Part shown: positions 16,776 to 25,912 of the stretch, one piece after another | How the letters are laid out: the number at the start of each line of letters is the position of its first letter | Position numbering within the stretch: position 1 is the first letter of the stretch | Source: Candidatus Parcubacteria bacterium | Lineage (GTDB): Bacteria > Patescibacteriota > Saccharimonadia > Saccharimonadales > UBA4665 | Assembly (NCBI GenBank): GCA_023434325.1 | Contig: JAEYSX010000002.1 | Coordinates: 186,001-250,000, forward strand | Reading direction: 5' to 3' | DNA length: 64,000 nt | Notes under the pieces: generated by a model | Databases searched by the model: none | The model's input: only the letters and a program-made list of their open reading frames with translations | Told to the model about the DNA's origin: nothing | Translations under genes and position numbers: made by a program

Positions 16776-17831
16776 ATGATGGCAGACACCAAACAGAGCA
16801 GCGTGCTCGACACCGAAAAAATAGTCCAAGACATCTTGGCAAGCGTAGAGCGTGACCGCGAACGCGAAATTGTTGCACGCCGCTTTGGATTGTTTGACCG
16901 CCGCGAAACCCTCGAGCAAATTGGTGAACTACTCGGCATTACCCGCGAACGCGTCCGTCAGCTCGAAAAATCCGTCATCGCCCGTTTTAAGGTCTCGGCA
17001 GAGCAGGGGCAACTAGCCCACATCAAAGAAGTCGAGACTGCCCTGAGCGAACAGCTCAAAACCATGGGCGGCGTAGCCCGCGTGTCTAACCTGGCCGCAA
17101 AGGTTACCGCCGAAAACTCTAAGACAGACCAGTCACGCATCGTGTTCCTAGCCGACCTTTGCCCCAACCTTTCCAGCGTTGACGACGACGATCACTTTCA
17201 CCAAACCGTAGGCTTGGCCAGCGAGCGCGACACCGCCGCCATCAAGGCTGATGTTGCCAAAATCATCAGCACCATCAAAAAGATCGGCAAACCGGCACCA
17301 ATCGCCGAAATCGCCAAAGAGACAGGCGTCGGCAGCCCCGAAACCGCAGAAGCCTTGGCAACCACCTCTAAGGACCTTGCGACGCTTGGGGGCGAATGGG
17401 GACTGGTAAAGTGGCCAATGGTCAACCCAAAGAACATCCGCGACAAGATCTACGTCATTCTTAAGGCCAAAGGCGCCCACATGCACTTTAACGAGATCGC
17501 CGAAGCCATCAAGTCCAGTGAATTTAAGCGCAAAGACGTAACCACCCAGGCGATTCACAACGAGCTTATCAAAGACAAGCGCTTTGTGCTTATCGGCCGC
17601 GGTATCTACGCGCTCAAGGAATGGGGTTACAACAAGGGTACTGTCGCCGACATCATCACCGGCGTACTCAAGGAAGCAGGCGAGCCGTTGCACCGCGACG
17701 AAATCGTCCGCCGCGTGCTTAAGAGCCGTTTTGTAAAAGAAACGACTATCCTGCTTAACCTGCAAGGCAAACCACAGTTCAAGCGCGTCGCAAAGGCCAC
17801 ATACACCCTCGACGAAGCCGCTGCCAAGTAG
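16776..17831 (+). CDS. sigma region 4 / HARE-HTH transcription protein
   Basis: About 351 aa. Residues 15-75 resemble sigma-70 region 4 (RRFGLFDRRETLEQIGELL, then TRERVRQLEK), without regions 2 or 3. Residues 150-215 are a possible further winged helix. Residues 230-300 match the HARE-HTH fold shared with the RNA polymerase delta subunit (LKAKGAHMHFNEIAEAIK, then IGRGIYALKEWG). It is therefore likely an RNA-polymerase-associated factor rather than a classical sigma. I take the ATG at 16776; 16755 and 16779 are also possible. A strong promoter with a palindromic spacer suggests autoregulation. Confidence 0.75.
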   Translation: MMADTKQSSVLDTEKIVQDILASVERDREREIVARRFGLFDRRETLEQIGELLGITRERVRQLEKSVIARFKVSAEQGQLAHIKEVETALSEQLKTMGGVARVSNLAAKVTAENSKTDQSRIVFLADLCPNLSSVDDDDHFHQTVGLASERDTAAIKADVAKIISTIKKIGKPAPIAEIAKETGVGSPETAEALATTSKDLATLGGEWGLVKWPMVNPKNIRDKIYVILKAKGAHMHFNEIAEAIKSSEFKRKDVTTQAIHNELIKDKRFVLIGRGIYALKEWGYNKGTVADIITGVLKEAGEPLHRDEIVRRVLKSRFVKETTILLNLQGKPQFKRVAKATYTLDEAAAK

Positions 17832-17858
17832 TAAATCAACTAGCCGCAACTACAATAG

Positions 17859-17896
17859 CTGCCACAGCCTCACAGCGAGCGTTGTGGCAGTTTTTT
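17859..17896 (+). terminator. terminator after the sigma4/HARE gene
   Basis: CTGCCACA (17859-17866) pairs with TGTGGCAG (17883-17890), followed by T6. Confidence 0.85.
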
Positions 17897-17899
17897 GAT

Positions 17900-18660
17900 G
17901 CAACAGCCCACTTATCAAGCAGAGAAGGTAACCCCTGCGTTAGCACACCATGCAGACCATGCACAGCAAAACGTACAAAATACGAACATTATACGTAACG
18001 TTTGTGTTTTGGGGCTGATGGCATGGATATTGACGAGCGGCCATAAAATATGTCCAAATTAGCAGGCTAGACATATCCGCAATCAGCCTTACAAAGCAGC
18101 GCAGGGCACAATCAAAAACCAAAACCCAAAATCACACAAAAATAGTGGGACAAGCCGCAAAAGAGCAGACTCACCAACACACAAACCAAGCATAGACATG
18201 ACGTCGCACAATGTGTATTTTGCGACTCAAATATAGGGTTGGGAGTTGATTAACGGATACACCCCCTGTAGGGAAATACCCCGAGCGTTTTGGTGCATTT
18301 ACGTTCGTAGCGCTCCACCAACATGTATAGACATTTAATTTTTGCACGCGTAACTCCTATAACGCTCCTCGGGCTGCGGCTCATAAGCCGTACGGCACTC
18401 GGCTGGCTATGACTCCATAGACCTCCTAGTGTTAGATTTTCTACACCAAACACTAGTCGACATTTGACTTTTCCACAGCATTATCGTGAAAGTATTTGCT
18501 TTTTCACTATTTTGATTGTTTATATATACTTCCCCTCCTACTCCCTCTCCTACTCTAAAATTTGACTTTTGCCTAATTCCCTATGCTTATATAGTTTTTT
18601 GTACATAACAGCTTATTTAGATAACATGAACAAAATGCGAACAATAAGGGGAGAGTGGAA
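17900..18660. other. non-coding region of ~760 nt, unexplained
   Basis: No convincing gene is seen. The frames present are short and lack start signals. Visible features are an ATTTGACTTTT motif at 18462 and 18560 with a degenerate form at 18333 (ATTTAATTTTT), an 8-bp inverted repeat CTAGTGTT/AACACTAG near 18425-18456, and a doubled CTCCTACTC near 18535-18555. The right part is AT-rich. Its function is unknown. Confidence 0.4.
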
Positions 18661-18673
18661 GAGGTTTTACTAT

Positions 18674-19633
18674 CTAGCGATAATACGCTTTATTGGGGAC
18701 GCGTACGTCTATGTACGAGCTTGGCGTCTTCTTTTCCCGCTCTAGATGCTGCTTTACCGCCAAGAACGCCCCCGCCTCTGCCCTGGCGTCGCCCCTCAGA
18801 TTAAATCTCACGCTATAAGGCACACCTTCCACACGAATATTCAGCTCGCTTGTACCCGCAGGCAACACCATAGACACGACCTTAATATCTTTGGCCGACA
18901 ACTGGCCAACGACCTCTGTTATAAAATCAATGTTACTCTTGGGCAGCACGCCGTCGCCAACCGCAACCGACAAACCACTCTGGTCCTGTACAACAGGTAG
19001 CTTTTGCTTCACAGCATCAGAAGCTTTGGCGGCCTCCATTATCGCGCGCCCTTGCTCGTCCACCAAAAATACACCGCCCGCCGCGCTGCTGGCCAAAACC
19101 AGTACTGGCCGCGCCGTCTGGATATGTACAACCGGCTGGCGACCAATAACGGGTAAGACCACCGATGTTAATCCAAGCTCTGGGAATTGCTTTTGGATAT
19201 CTTTGGCGACTTTGGCGGTATCGATCGTCATTTTGCTGGCGTTTGCTATCGAACCAGACATCACCGCACGTGCAGCATCCTGATAAACCTCCTGATCGCG
19301 CAAAAGCAGCTGACTGCCGTCGGCTTGGGGATGCACGACTATCGCCGGATCGCGCGACAAAAACAGATTAGCCACCATAAGCACGGCCGTACAAACAACT
19401 GCGGCCACCACTAATATGCGTTTTCGTGAGCGCGGCTTCGGGGGCCTGGACGAAGCCGCAGGCTCTGCATTGGTAGCCCAAGGCAACCTCTTATCTCGCC
19501 GCTTGCCGGTCTGCGCGCCAGGCGCCGACTTGGAGTGGTACGAAAACACCGGGCGCACACCAAGACCGCCCGAACCTACCGGCTGTCTTGTCCGCGCAGC
19601 GCCCTTGTCTGATTTGTTTTTTTTAAGCCACAT
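18674..19633 (-). CDS. ftsQ: FtsQ/DivIB-like cell-division protein
   Basis: The 319-aa product has a basic, Pro/Gly-rich cytoplasmic tail of about 70 residues, one membrane segment near 71-90 and an extracytoplasmic domain with a POTRA-like beginning and a beta-rich FtsQ-like part (PVVHIQTARPVLVL, VFLVDEQGRAI). FtsQ links FtsB/FtsL to the divisome. Similarity is weak, as is usual for FtsQ, but its place as the last gene of the dcw cluster 39 nt after murG supports the call. Confidence 0.75.
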   Translation of the reverse strand: MWLKKNKSDKGAARTRQPVGSGGLGVRPVFSYHSKSAPGAQTGKRRDKRLPWATNAEPAASSRPPKPRSRKRILVVAAVVCTAVLMVANLFLSRDPAIVVHPQADGSQLLLRDQEVYQDAARAVMSGSIANASKMTIDTAKVAKDIQKQFPELGLTSVVLPVIGRQPVVHIQTARPVLVLASSAAGGVFLVDEQGRAIMEAAKASDAVKQKLPVVQDQSGLSVAVGDGVLPKSNIDFITEVVGQLSAKDIKVVSMVLPAGTSELNIRVEGVPYSVRFNLRGDARAEAGAFLAVKQHLEREKKTPSSYIDVRVPNKAYYR

Positions 19634-19672
19634 GTTGCATCTTATATTTGTTGTTAACTCGCGTAATCGCTG

Positions 19673-20890
19673 CTATTTTTGTACAGAGATTACTTTACCC
19701 TCGGCTACTTCTAATAGTAACACCGCCAAGTGGTATGACGCATTCGGCTGCGCCAATTGCGATAATTTTGCTCCAAGAGCCTTCGCCCTGTCCGGGCGGT
19801 CAAGTAGGTCGGTCAAGGCTGGCATAATAGCCCGCGGATCGTCCTTGAGCACATCCTCGTTAACCAATCGTACAGCTTTGCGATCGGCCAATACCTTTGC
19901 GTTCTTGGTTTGATGTCCGCCCGTTAATAACGGATTAGGGACGACAATACACGCCTTTGCCTGCGCAGCAAATTCGGCCAAGCTACTACCGCCAGCGCGG
20001 GTGATAACCACATCGGCCACGCCGCTATACTGATGAAGATTGGTTACAAACCCCTTCACCACTACCCTCTTTTGCTCTTGTACAGAGAGTACCTGTTTGT
20101 AACTACGGCGCACGTCATTTTCTAAATCTCGGCCTGTAACGTGTACGACCATAAGCTCTGGATAGCGCTCAAGCAGTTCGTTCATACAAGCAATAACCAC
20201 CCTGTTAAGCCTATCCGCACCCCTGCCCCCGCCGGTAACAAACACGATCTTACCTGCCTGCCCTAGCCCCAACTGTGTACGCCACTCGGCAGCTTGCGCG
20301 GCCGTCACCTTGCCAAACGCGTGCGAGATTGGCACACCAACCGACACCACCTTATCGGCCGGATACGTCGTGTACACCTCTTTAGGAAGCGCCACGGCAT
20401 GTACTTTTGCGCGAGCACCAATAATGCGGTTAGCCAGGCTCGGAATCGCGTCGGAATCGTGCGTAATATACGGGATGCCGCGCAGCGCGGCCGCCAAACA
20501 CACCGGCACGCTTACAAAACTACCTCGCGTAAAGATCACATCCGGCCTTATTTTGCCCAAAAGCCAAAAACTCTGCCATATGCCGACCATCACCCAGATG
20601 GCGTCGCGTATATTCTTAAACATTGTGTCAAAATCCAGCAGCTGCTTTAAACCCTCGCCGTGATACCGGCGAAACTTCCCCGCCCTGACTGCAACGACAC
20701 TGTCGATGTTCTTATCTTGTTCGGGTATATCGCCTAGGCTATCCCCTGTCTGGCCAACATAGGTGATGTGACTGTCCGGGCGAATTTTTTTAAGCTCATG
20801 CGCAACCGCCAAGGCCGGCGTAATGTGGCCGCCGGTGCCGCCGCCCGTCATCAATACCTTTAGTGGCTGATTATCTATCGTGTTACTCAC
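19673..20890 (-). CDS. murG: MurG glycosyltransferase (lipid II synthesis)
   Basis: A 405-aa protein that adds GlcNAc to lipid I at the inner membrane face. The N-terminal GGGTGGHITPALAVA loop binds the lipid, and the C-terminal domain has TRAGGSSLAEFAAQAKA and NPLLTGGHQTKNA for UDP-GlcNAc. The length is somewhat above the usual 350-360 aa. Its start overlaps the end of ftsW by 4 nt, indicating translational coupling. Confidence 0.95.
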   Translation of the reverse strand: MSNTIDNQPLKVLMTGGGTGGHITPALAVAHELKKIRPDSHITYVGQTGDSLGDIPEQDKNIDSVVAVRAGKFRRYHGEGLKQLLDFDTMFKNIRDAIWVMVGIWQSFWLLGKIRPDVIFTRGSFVSVPVCLAAALRGIPYITHDSDAIPSLANRIIGARAKVHAVALPKEVYTTYPADKVVSVGVPISHAFGKVTAAQAAEWRTQLGLGQAGKIVFVTGGGRGADRLNRVVIACMNELLERYPELMVVHVTGRDLENDVRRSYKQVLSVQEQKRVVVKGFVTNLHQYSGVADVVITRAGGSSLAEFAAQAKACIVVPNPLLTGGHQTKNAKVLADRKAVRLVNEDVLKDDPRAIMPALTDLLDRPDRAKALGAKLSQLAQPNASYHLAVLLLEVAEGKVISVQK

Positions 20891-22155
20891 TGCGAATTAC
20901 CCCTTACGCCGCCCTCTCTGCCGTTTCTTGTAAATACCGGCCTAGCACTAGCATATGCGGGCTGCCCGTATCCTGTCCGTCTATTATCTGTCTGTCTTGG
21001 TGTGCTGTAAAGCGTATAACGAGAGACCTGAAATACAATCCCCACCAATGCCATAACAAATACCACGCTCGACCCACCTTGGCTAATAAACGGCAGCGTA
21101 ATACCCTTGAGCGGCAGTACGCCCAACATCGCCCCGACGTTAATAAACGTCTGTACCGCCAGCCACGAGAATATACCCACGACCAGTAAGCGACTATAAT
21201 CATCCGGCGCGCGCTCCATGATACGTTTTATACGTGCAAAAAAGGCCAAAAACAGCCCTAGCAGCACAGTTACCCCGATAAAACCAAACTTCTCGGCGTA
21301 TATCGCAAAGATGGAGTCGTGCTCGGCCTCGGGCAGATACCCGAACGCTTGCACGCTGTTTCCTAGCCCCAAACCGGTCATGCCGCCGGACCCCACAGCA
21401 ATAAGCGCCTGGCACGCCTGATACCCGGTATCCACACAGTCCGCCGTAGGGTTAAGGAACGTAGCAACGCGGCTCTGCCGGTACTCGGAGGTCGCGATTG
21501 CCAGCCCGGCCACCACAATAATTCCCGCGCCAATCAGCAAAATATTGCGCATGGGCAACCCGGCCACAAACGCCATGGCGGTCATCATCAGCACTGCTAC
21601 TCCTGTCGACCCCAAGTCGCTCTGTACGCCGGCAACCGTAAAAGCCAAAATAGCCAAAACGACTACTAACGGCCGGAACGTCCGCGTAATATCCCCCAGC
21701 GCCCCCTCGCGAATGCGTGTCACCAAAAAGCCGGTCAACCAGACCAGCAGCGCGAACTTTATCAGCTCAACCGCCTGAAAAGAAAATCCGCCTATATAAA
21801 TCCATCGGTAGGCGCCATATACTTCCTCGCCCAGCACGCGCACCGCTACCACCGACAGCGCCGCCGCTACGAGCAACGGTGTCTGCAAGCGTTGCCATAG
21901 CGTAACAGGCATGTTTGCCGTAATCGCAAACACGGCCACACCCAGACCTACAGCAATCATCTGCTTGTAGACAAAGTGAAAGTCGCTCATGCCGCTCTCG
22001 GCAACCAACCCGGGGCTAATCGAATACACCACGATCAGGCCAACGGCCAACAACGCGGCAACAATCACCAACAGCCAATAATCCGGCCGGTGACGGCGTT
22101 GGGGCGCAGACTGACCAGTTGGAGCAGTAAAACCACGACGAGTTACCGCGCCCAT
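20887..22155 (-). CDS. ftsW: FtsW/RodA/SpoVE-family SEDS glycosyltransferase
   Basis: A 422-aa integral membrane protein with about ten hydrophobic segments. SEDS signatures include the AEKFGFIG loop and the C-terminal GVLPLKGITLPFISQGGSS motif. FtsW polymerises septal peptidoglycan from lipid II with the partner transpeptidase FtsI encoded upstream. The ATG at 22155 is preceded by a G-rich ribosome-binding site (AGGGGGG, 5 nt away). A 21-codon out-of-frame reading frame (22143-22208) overlaps the start. Confidence 0.95.
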   Translation of the reverse strand: MGAVTRRGFTAPTGQSAPQRRHRPDYWLLVIVAALLAVGLIVVYSISPGLVAESGMSDFHFVYKQMIAVGLGVAVFAITANMPVTLWQRLQTPLLVAAALSVVAVRVLGEEVYGAYRWIYIGGFSFQAVELIKFALLVWLTGFLVTRIREGALGDITRTFRPLVVVLAILAFTVAGVQSDLGSTGVAVLMMTAMAFVAGLPMRNILLIGAGIIVVAGLAIATSEYRQSRVATFLNPTADCVDTGYQACQALIAVGSGGMTGLGLGNSVQAFGYLPEAEHDSIFAIYAEKFGFIGVTVLLGLFLAFFARIKRIMERAPDDYSRLLVVGIFSWLAVQTFINVGAMLGVLPLKGITLPFISQGGSSVVFVMALVGIVFQVSRYTLYSTPRQTDNRRTGYGQPAYASARPVFTRNGREGGVRGNSQ

Positions 22156-22266
22156 GCGGTACCCCCCTGTAATACGTCAGCCGCGATGTGTGATAAATAC
22201 CCGGTCATATTTTTATTTTCCTGCTATTCTGCTACTGATTATACCAGTCTGCATAGCGGATGTGCC

Positions 22267-24051
22267 CTACCTGCTCCTCGGCGTTACGCCAAAGTTGGCG
22301 ATTAGCATATCGGCCAAGTCTGCAAATATCGGCTGCGCCGCCACGCTTCCGGCGTAACCCCTGAGCTTTGGCTCGTACACAACGATAGAGATAACGTACT
22401 CTACCTTGTCACCACCCACAAACCCGACATACGTTCCGTTGTAGTCGTCGGTTTTATACTTGCCGTCCGGTCCCGCCACCTGCGCTGTCCCCGTCTTGCC
22501 GCCTACACTGTACATCGACTGGTCAAAACGACTGCCGATAGAGTGGTTCTCGACCACGTACTCGAGCAAGGGCCGCATCGCATCGCTGGTCGAAGGCTTG
22601 ACGACTCCACTTGCCAGTACCTTAGGCTCGACAACGCTCTTTTTGCCGTCAGGAGTAGTAACCTCGTCCACCAGGCGCGGCTGGTAGTATGTGCCGCCGT
22701 TCAGCATCGCAGAGAACGCCGCAGCCATTTGCAGCGGGGTCGCCGTCATCGCCTGCCCAAAAGTCGTGTTGGCGTACACCAAGTTACGCGCAGCACCCTT
22801 GTTAGGATCGGGTACAATACCCTCACCCTCATAGCCCTGCTCTATGCCGGTCTCTTTGCCAAACCGGAACCGATTAACCATATAGTCGTGCCACATCTCG
22901 CGGCCCTTCTTGTTAATCTCGTTACCGCCGGGCTTGCTCATCTGCATCAATAGCCAGGTTGCGCCGGTGTTAATTGACAAATCCAGCAGCTCGGCGATCG
23001 AGCGCTGCCCAGGCGTCCGCCCGCCCTCTACGTTGGTGATCTTGGCGTCGTCCATTTCCCATACCGCGGGGTCGTAATACGTGGTGTCGCCACGAATCAC
23101 ACCGGCGTCAATGGCAGCTGCCGCGGTAATCGGCTTCATAGTCGACCCGATCTCAAGGGGCACGGATACAGTGTCGTTGGTAAAGACCGCCGGATCCTCT
23201 ACCTCGTTGTACTTGTTTGGGTCAAAGGTCGGCCAGTTGGCCATGGCCTTAATCGCGCCGGTGTTAGGGTCCATGATCACGGCGCCACCGCGCTCCGACT
23301 TGGCATGCTCGACGCCCCGCTGCAATATCACCTCTAGCTGTTTTTGCATAGCAACGTCAATCGTCAGCACCAAGTCACTGCCGTTTACGGGCGCGATGCG
23401 AATATTGTCGTTATTTGCCGCCAGTGGCACACCACTCGCATCGGTCACCGCCTTTAGCTCTCCGTCCTTGCCGGACAACTGCTCGTTTAACGCCTGCTCA
23501 ATGCCGTATACTCCTGCCCCTTCGTCGTTTACAAAGCCCAGTAGCTGGGATGCCAGCGTACCGTTGGGATACGTGCGGTACGAAATTTCCTGCGCACCAA
23601 TGCCCGGAAATTTGTGAGACAGAATCTCTTTGCGCTTTGCGTCCTCGACTTTTTTGGCAAGCACCACGTAGCGCGTCTCTTTGGTCGTCAGCTTCTTTTT
23701 GTACTCCGCCTCGTCGCCGCCAAGCGTACGCGAAATCGCATGTGCGGCCTTATCAGCATCTTTTACCAATGTTGGATCAGCATACACCGTATACAGCTTT
23801 TGATTGAGCACGATCGGCACCACATCATCACCATTATGCGCCCGAATAACCCCTCGCGGCGCCGGAATCTGATATTCCTTCATCTGATCGCGCTTAGCCG
23901 CCTGTACGTAGTGCTCGTGTTTGATGACCTGCAAATAAAACGCCCGCACCCAGAACACGCCGATAATCGCCGAAACAGCAACAAAAAACCAACCGATACG
24001 CCGCACGGCGTCCCGAGGATCGCTGCTAGTTTTATACGATGACGGCCTCAT
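22267..24051 (-). CDS. ftsI: FtsI-like penicillin-binding transpeptidase
   Basis: A class B PBP of about 594 aa. One N-terminal membrane helix (residues 20-40) leads into a PBP dimer domain (110-220) and a transpeptidase domain with SxxK in STMKP, SxN in SINTG and the KTGT box in GGKTGTAQVAG. It cross-links septal peptidoglycan together with FtsW. An ATG exists at 24060, but it lies inside the -10 TATAAT (24064-24059); the ATG at 24051, 7 nt downstream, fits a leaderless start, so the dcw cluster has an internal promoter here. Confidence 0.93.
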   Translation of the reverse strand: MRPSSYKTSSDPRDAVRRIGWFFVAVSAIIGVFWVRAFYLQVIKHEHYVQAAKRDQMKEYQIPAPRGVIRAHNGDDVVPIVLNQKLYTVYADPTLVKDADKAAHAISRTLGGDEAEYKKKLTTKETRYVVLAKKVEDAKRKEILSHKFPGIGAQEISYRTYPNGTLASQLLGFVNDEGAGVYGIEQALNEQLSGKDGELKAVTDASGVPLAANNDNIRIAPVNGSDLVLTIDVAMQKQLEVILQRGVEHAKSERGGAVIMDPNTGAIKAMANWPTFDPNKYNEVEDPAVFTNDTVSVPLEIGSTMKPITAAAAIDAGVIRGDTTYYDPAVWEMDDAKITNVEGGRTPGQRSIAELLDLSINTGATWLLMQMSKPGGNEINKKGREMWHDYMVNRFRFGKETGIEQGYEGEGIVPDPNKGAARNLVYANTTFGQAMTATPLQMAAAFSAMLNGGTYYQPRLVDEVTTPDGKKSVVEPKVLASGVVKPSTSDAMRPLLEYVVENHSIGSRFDQSMYSVGGKTGTAQVAGPDGKYKTDDYNGTYVGFVGGDKVEYVISIVVYEPKLRGYAGSVAAQPIFADLADMLIANFGVTPRSR

Positions 24052-24086
24052 ACCTACCATTATAGCTGAGTAACAGAGTAAACGTG

Positions 24087-24437
24087 TTACGGACGGACGG
24101 TGCCCGATGGCGCTACAGAAACCAAAGACTTGGCTTCTTCGCTTGCCTGCACACGATCTACCGATTGCAAGCGCGCCGAAGACACCGCAAGATCGTCATG
24201 CTCGGCGTCCAAGCGTGTCTGCTCCTGACGCAAACTGTCAATCTCGTAGCCGTAGGCGTTGGTCTTGGTAACTTGCGTCAAATACAGTAACCCTAGCACC
24301 AAAGCTAGGACGATCAGAATAATTGTGTTGCTAATTGGTCCCAGTGTCCTCTCGCGCGAGCGAAAAGCCTGAGCGTTTTGGTTTCGGCCATACCCGACCG
24401 TCTTGCGGCCGAGAGCCAGTGAACTCGAATATGTCAT
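24087..24437 (-). CDS. ftsL: FtsL/DivIC-like division protein
   Basis: The 116-aa product has a short basic cytoplasmic tail, a single membrane helix near residues 37-56 and a coiled-coil-like stretch (YEIDSLRQEQTRLDAEHDDL). FtsL-type proteins diverge strongly in sequence and are recognised by this topology and by their place between rsmH and ftsI. The leader is A-rich (AACAAAAATAAAAAC) without a Shine-Dalgarno. Confidence 0.8.
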   Translation of the reverse strand: MTYSSSLALGRKTVGYGRNQNAQAFRSRERTLGPISNTIILIVLALVLGLLYLTQVTKTNAYGYEIDSLRQEQTRLDAEHDDLAVSSARLQSVDRVQASEEAKSLVSVAPSGTVRP

Positions 24438-24498
24438 AATGTTTGTTTTTATTTTTGTTACAGGGCGATTCTCGCGATGCCATTCTCTTTTGGGTGCT

Positions 24499-24526
24499 GG
24501 CCGGCTGCGATTGCTAACAGCCGGCC
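24499..24526 (-). other. stable hairpin between small ORF and ftsL
   Basis: GGCCGGCTG and CAGCCGGCC form a 9-bp GC-rich stem (24499-24507 with 24518-24526) without a U-tract. It may be a processing or stability element within the dcw transcript. Confidence 0.5.
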
Positions 24527-24537
24527 CAACTACCCCT

Positions 24538-24630
24538 TTAGACTAAGTCTCGAACGTCCGGGCGTCCGCGCCGTACGTCGATTTTTTTAGCCCTAGGGGT
24601 CAGATCTACCACTTCTACGTGTATTGGCAT
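24538..24630 (-). CDS. candidate 30-aa small protein in the dcw cluster
   Basis: An ATG frame of 30 codons ending in TAA lies in the gap between rsmH and ftsL. The peptide starts MPIHVEVVDLTPRAKK and has a basic middle. An A-rich leader with AAAGGGAG lies about 9 nt before the ATG. A stable hairpin follows. It shows loose similarity to the 39-aa product at 55652-55771: both begin M-x(1-2)-I-x-V and then carry Thr, Lys and Arg residues in a similar order. It is too short to be sure. Confidence 0.4.
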   Translation of the reverse strand: MPIHVEVVDLTPRAKKIDVRRGRPDVRDLV

Positions 24631-24660
24631 GTTCTGAAGCTCCCTTTCTTTTGTTTTTTG

Positions 24661-25560
24661 TTATTTTTGTTTCGCTGCGGCTCGGAGTTTAGCACTCCTT
24701 GCACGCGGATTAAAAGCAATTTCGTCTGTGCTGCCACTCACCGGACTCTTGGTAAGTAACTGTAGCGTTGCATCATAGCGATCACCTGCCCGTTCGACAA
24801 ACGCTTGTTTGACCAAGCGATCCTCTAGGCTATGAAAGCTAATCACAACGATCCGTCCACCCGGCGCAAGCAATTGGTCAGCCCAAATGGGCAACGCTTG
24901 TTCTAGCAGCTCCAGCTCATCGTTCACCCGGGCGCGGATCGCTTGAAACGTCCGCGTTGCCGGATGAACTTTGCTGTGGCCTGGCCAGGCTTTGGCAGCA
25001 ATGTTGGCAAGTTGTTTCGTGGTCGTAATGGGCCGGTTGCTCACGATCAATGATGCAATCTTATGAGCTTTTGGCTCCTCTCCATAACGCCGGATTATGT
25101 CCGCCAGTTCCTCCTTAGAGTAGGTATTCACTACCTTCTCTGCCGTTAGTTCTTGCGTCGTATCCATGCGCATATCGAGCGGTCCATCACTTTGTATTGA
25201 AAACCCACGACTCGCCTGATTAAGGTGCGGTGACGACACGCCCAAGTCAGCTAATATCAGATCGAAACGCTTATTTTCGCTTGCCAGTTTTTTGCTGGCC
25301 GTTAAAAAGTCCGCTTGCCTTACTTCTACACCATTTTCCGTGAACCGCTCCGTCAACGTTTTTACCGCTGCTGGATCGCGATCTACGAGTACGGCCTTTT
25401 GTGGGGCTTTTGTTCGCTCCAACACTGCCGCCGCGTGTCCGCCGTATCCTCCTGTTAGGTCGAGGTATTTCTCCCCTTCCCTTGGGTTTAGATACTGCAG
25501 CACTTCGTCGAGCAGCACTGGTATATGTTCTTCGTCTTGTTGATATTGTGCTTGAGTCAT
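24661..25560 (-). CDS. rsmH: 16S rRNA m4C1402 methyltransferase RsmH (MraW)
   Basis: The 299-aa SAM-dependent enzyme methylates N4 of C1402 in 16S rRNA. Motif I is LDLTGGYGGHAAAVL; further hallmarks are ADLGVSSPHLNQASRGFS and VISFHSLEDRLVK. Length is standard. It follows mraZ after a 350-nt gap that holds a hairpin element. The sequence just upstream of the ATG is A/T-only (repeated AAAAAT) with no Shine-Dalgarno. Confidence 0.96.
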   Translation of the reverse strand: MTQAQYQQDEEHIPVLLDEVLQYLNPREGEKYLDLTGGYGGHAAAVLERTKAPQKAVLVDRDPAAVKTLTERFTENGVEVRQADFLTASKKLASENKRFDLILADLGVSSPHLNQASRGFSIQSDGPLDMRMDTTQELTAEKVVNTYSKEELADIIRRYGEEPKAHKIASLIVSNRPITTTKQLANIAAKAWPGHSKVHPATRTFQAIRARVNDELELLEQALPIWADQLLAPGGRIVVISFHSLEDRLVKQAFVERAGDRYDATLQLLTKSPVSGSTDEIAFNPRARSAKLRAAAKQK

Positions 25561-25811
25561 GCTTGCATTTTATTTTTTATTTTTATTTTTGCAAGATCAC
25601 CTATTCAGCAGCCAACTTTTTGTTTTGTACGTTTTTGTTTTTGTTTGTGGGCATTCACCTGGTGATAGAGAGATAAGGATCGCTCTAGCTGGATGAATAC
25701 CCGTAAGTTGAGAGACTTATGTGTGAGGTGGAGTTTTGGGAGGTGTTCTATAAAAGAACGAATGTGCGAGGGTTTTTTAAACAGTGGAACCCTATGCCCA
25801 CCGGTTGACTG

Positions 25812-25867
25812 CCGAATAGCTGATCTCGAGTCCCCTGCTTTACGCAGGTTGTGAGTTTTCTATTCGG
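25812..25867 (-). ncRNA. candidate structured leader between mraZ and rsmH
   Basis: CCGAATAG and CTATTCGG (25812-25819 and 25860-25867) form an 8-bp closing stem. Inside it, CCTGC-GTAAA-GCAGG (minus-strand sense) makes a second hairpin, leaving purine-rich single-stranded joints. It sits about 250 nt before the rsmH start. It could be a cis-regulatory leader; an mraW RNA motif is known from Actinobacteria, but I cannot show that this is homologous. Confidence 0.4.
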
Positions 25868-25912
25868 TTTTGGTTACTTGCCAAATTGTTAATGTGCCTA
25901 CAAATCAACAGA

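Noticed and set aside
17990..18030. dif-like recombination site near ACATTATACGTAACG
   Set aside because: The arms do not match a XerC/XerD consensus well enough to support it.
18250..18453. 67-codon frame in the gap before ftsQ
   Set aside because: The nearby AGGAGG leads into an ATG followed by a stop after three codons; the longer frame has no signals of its own.
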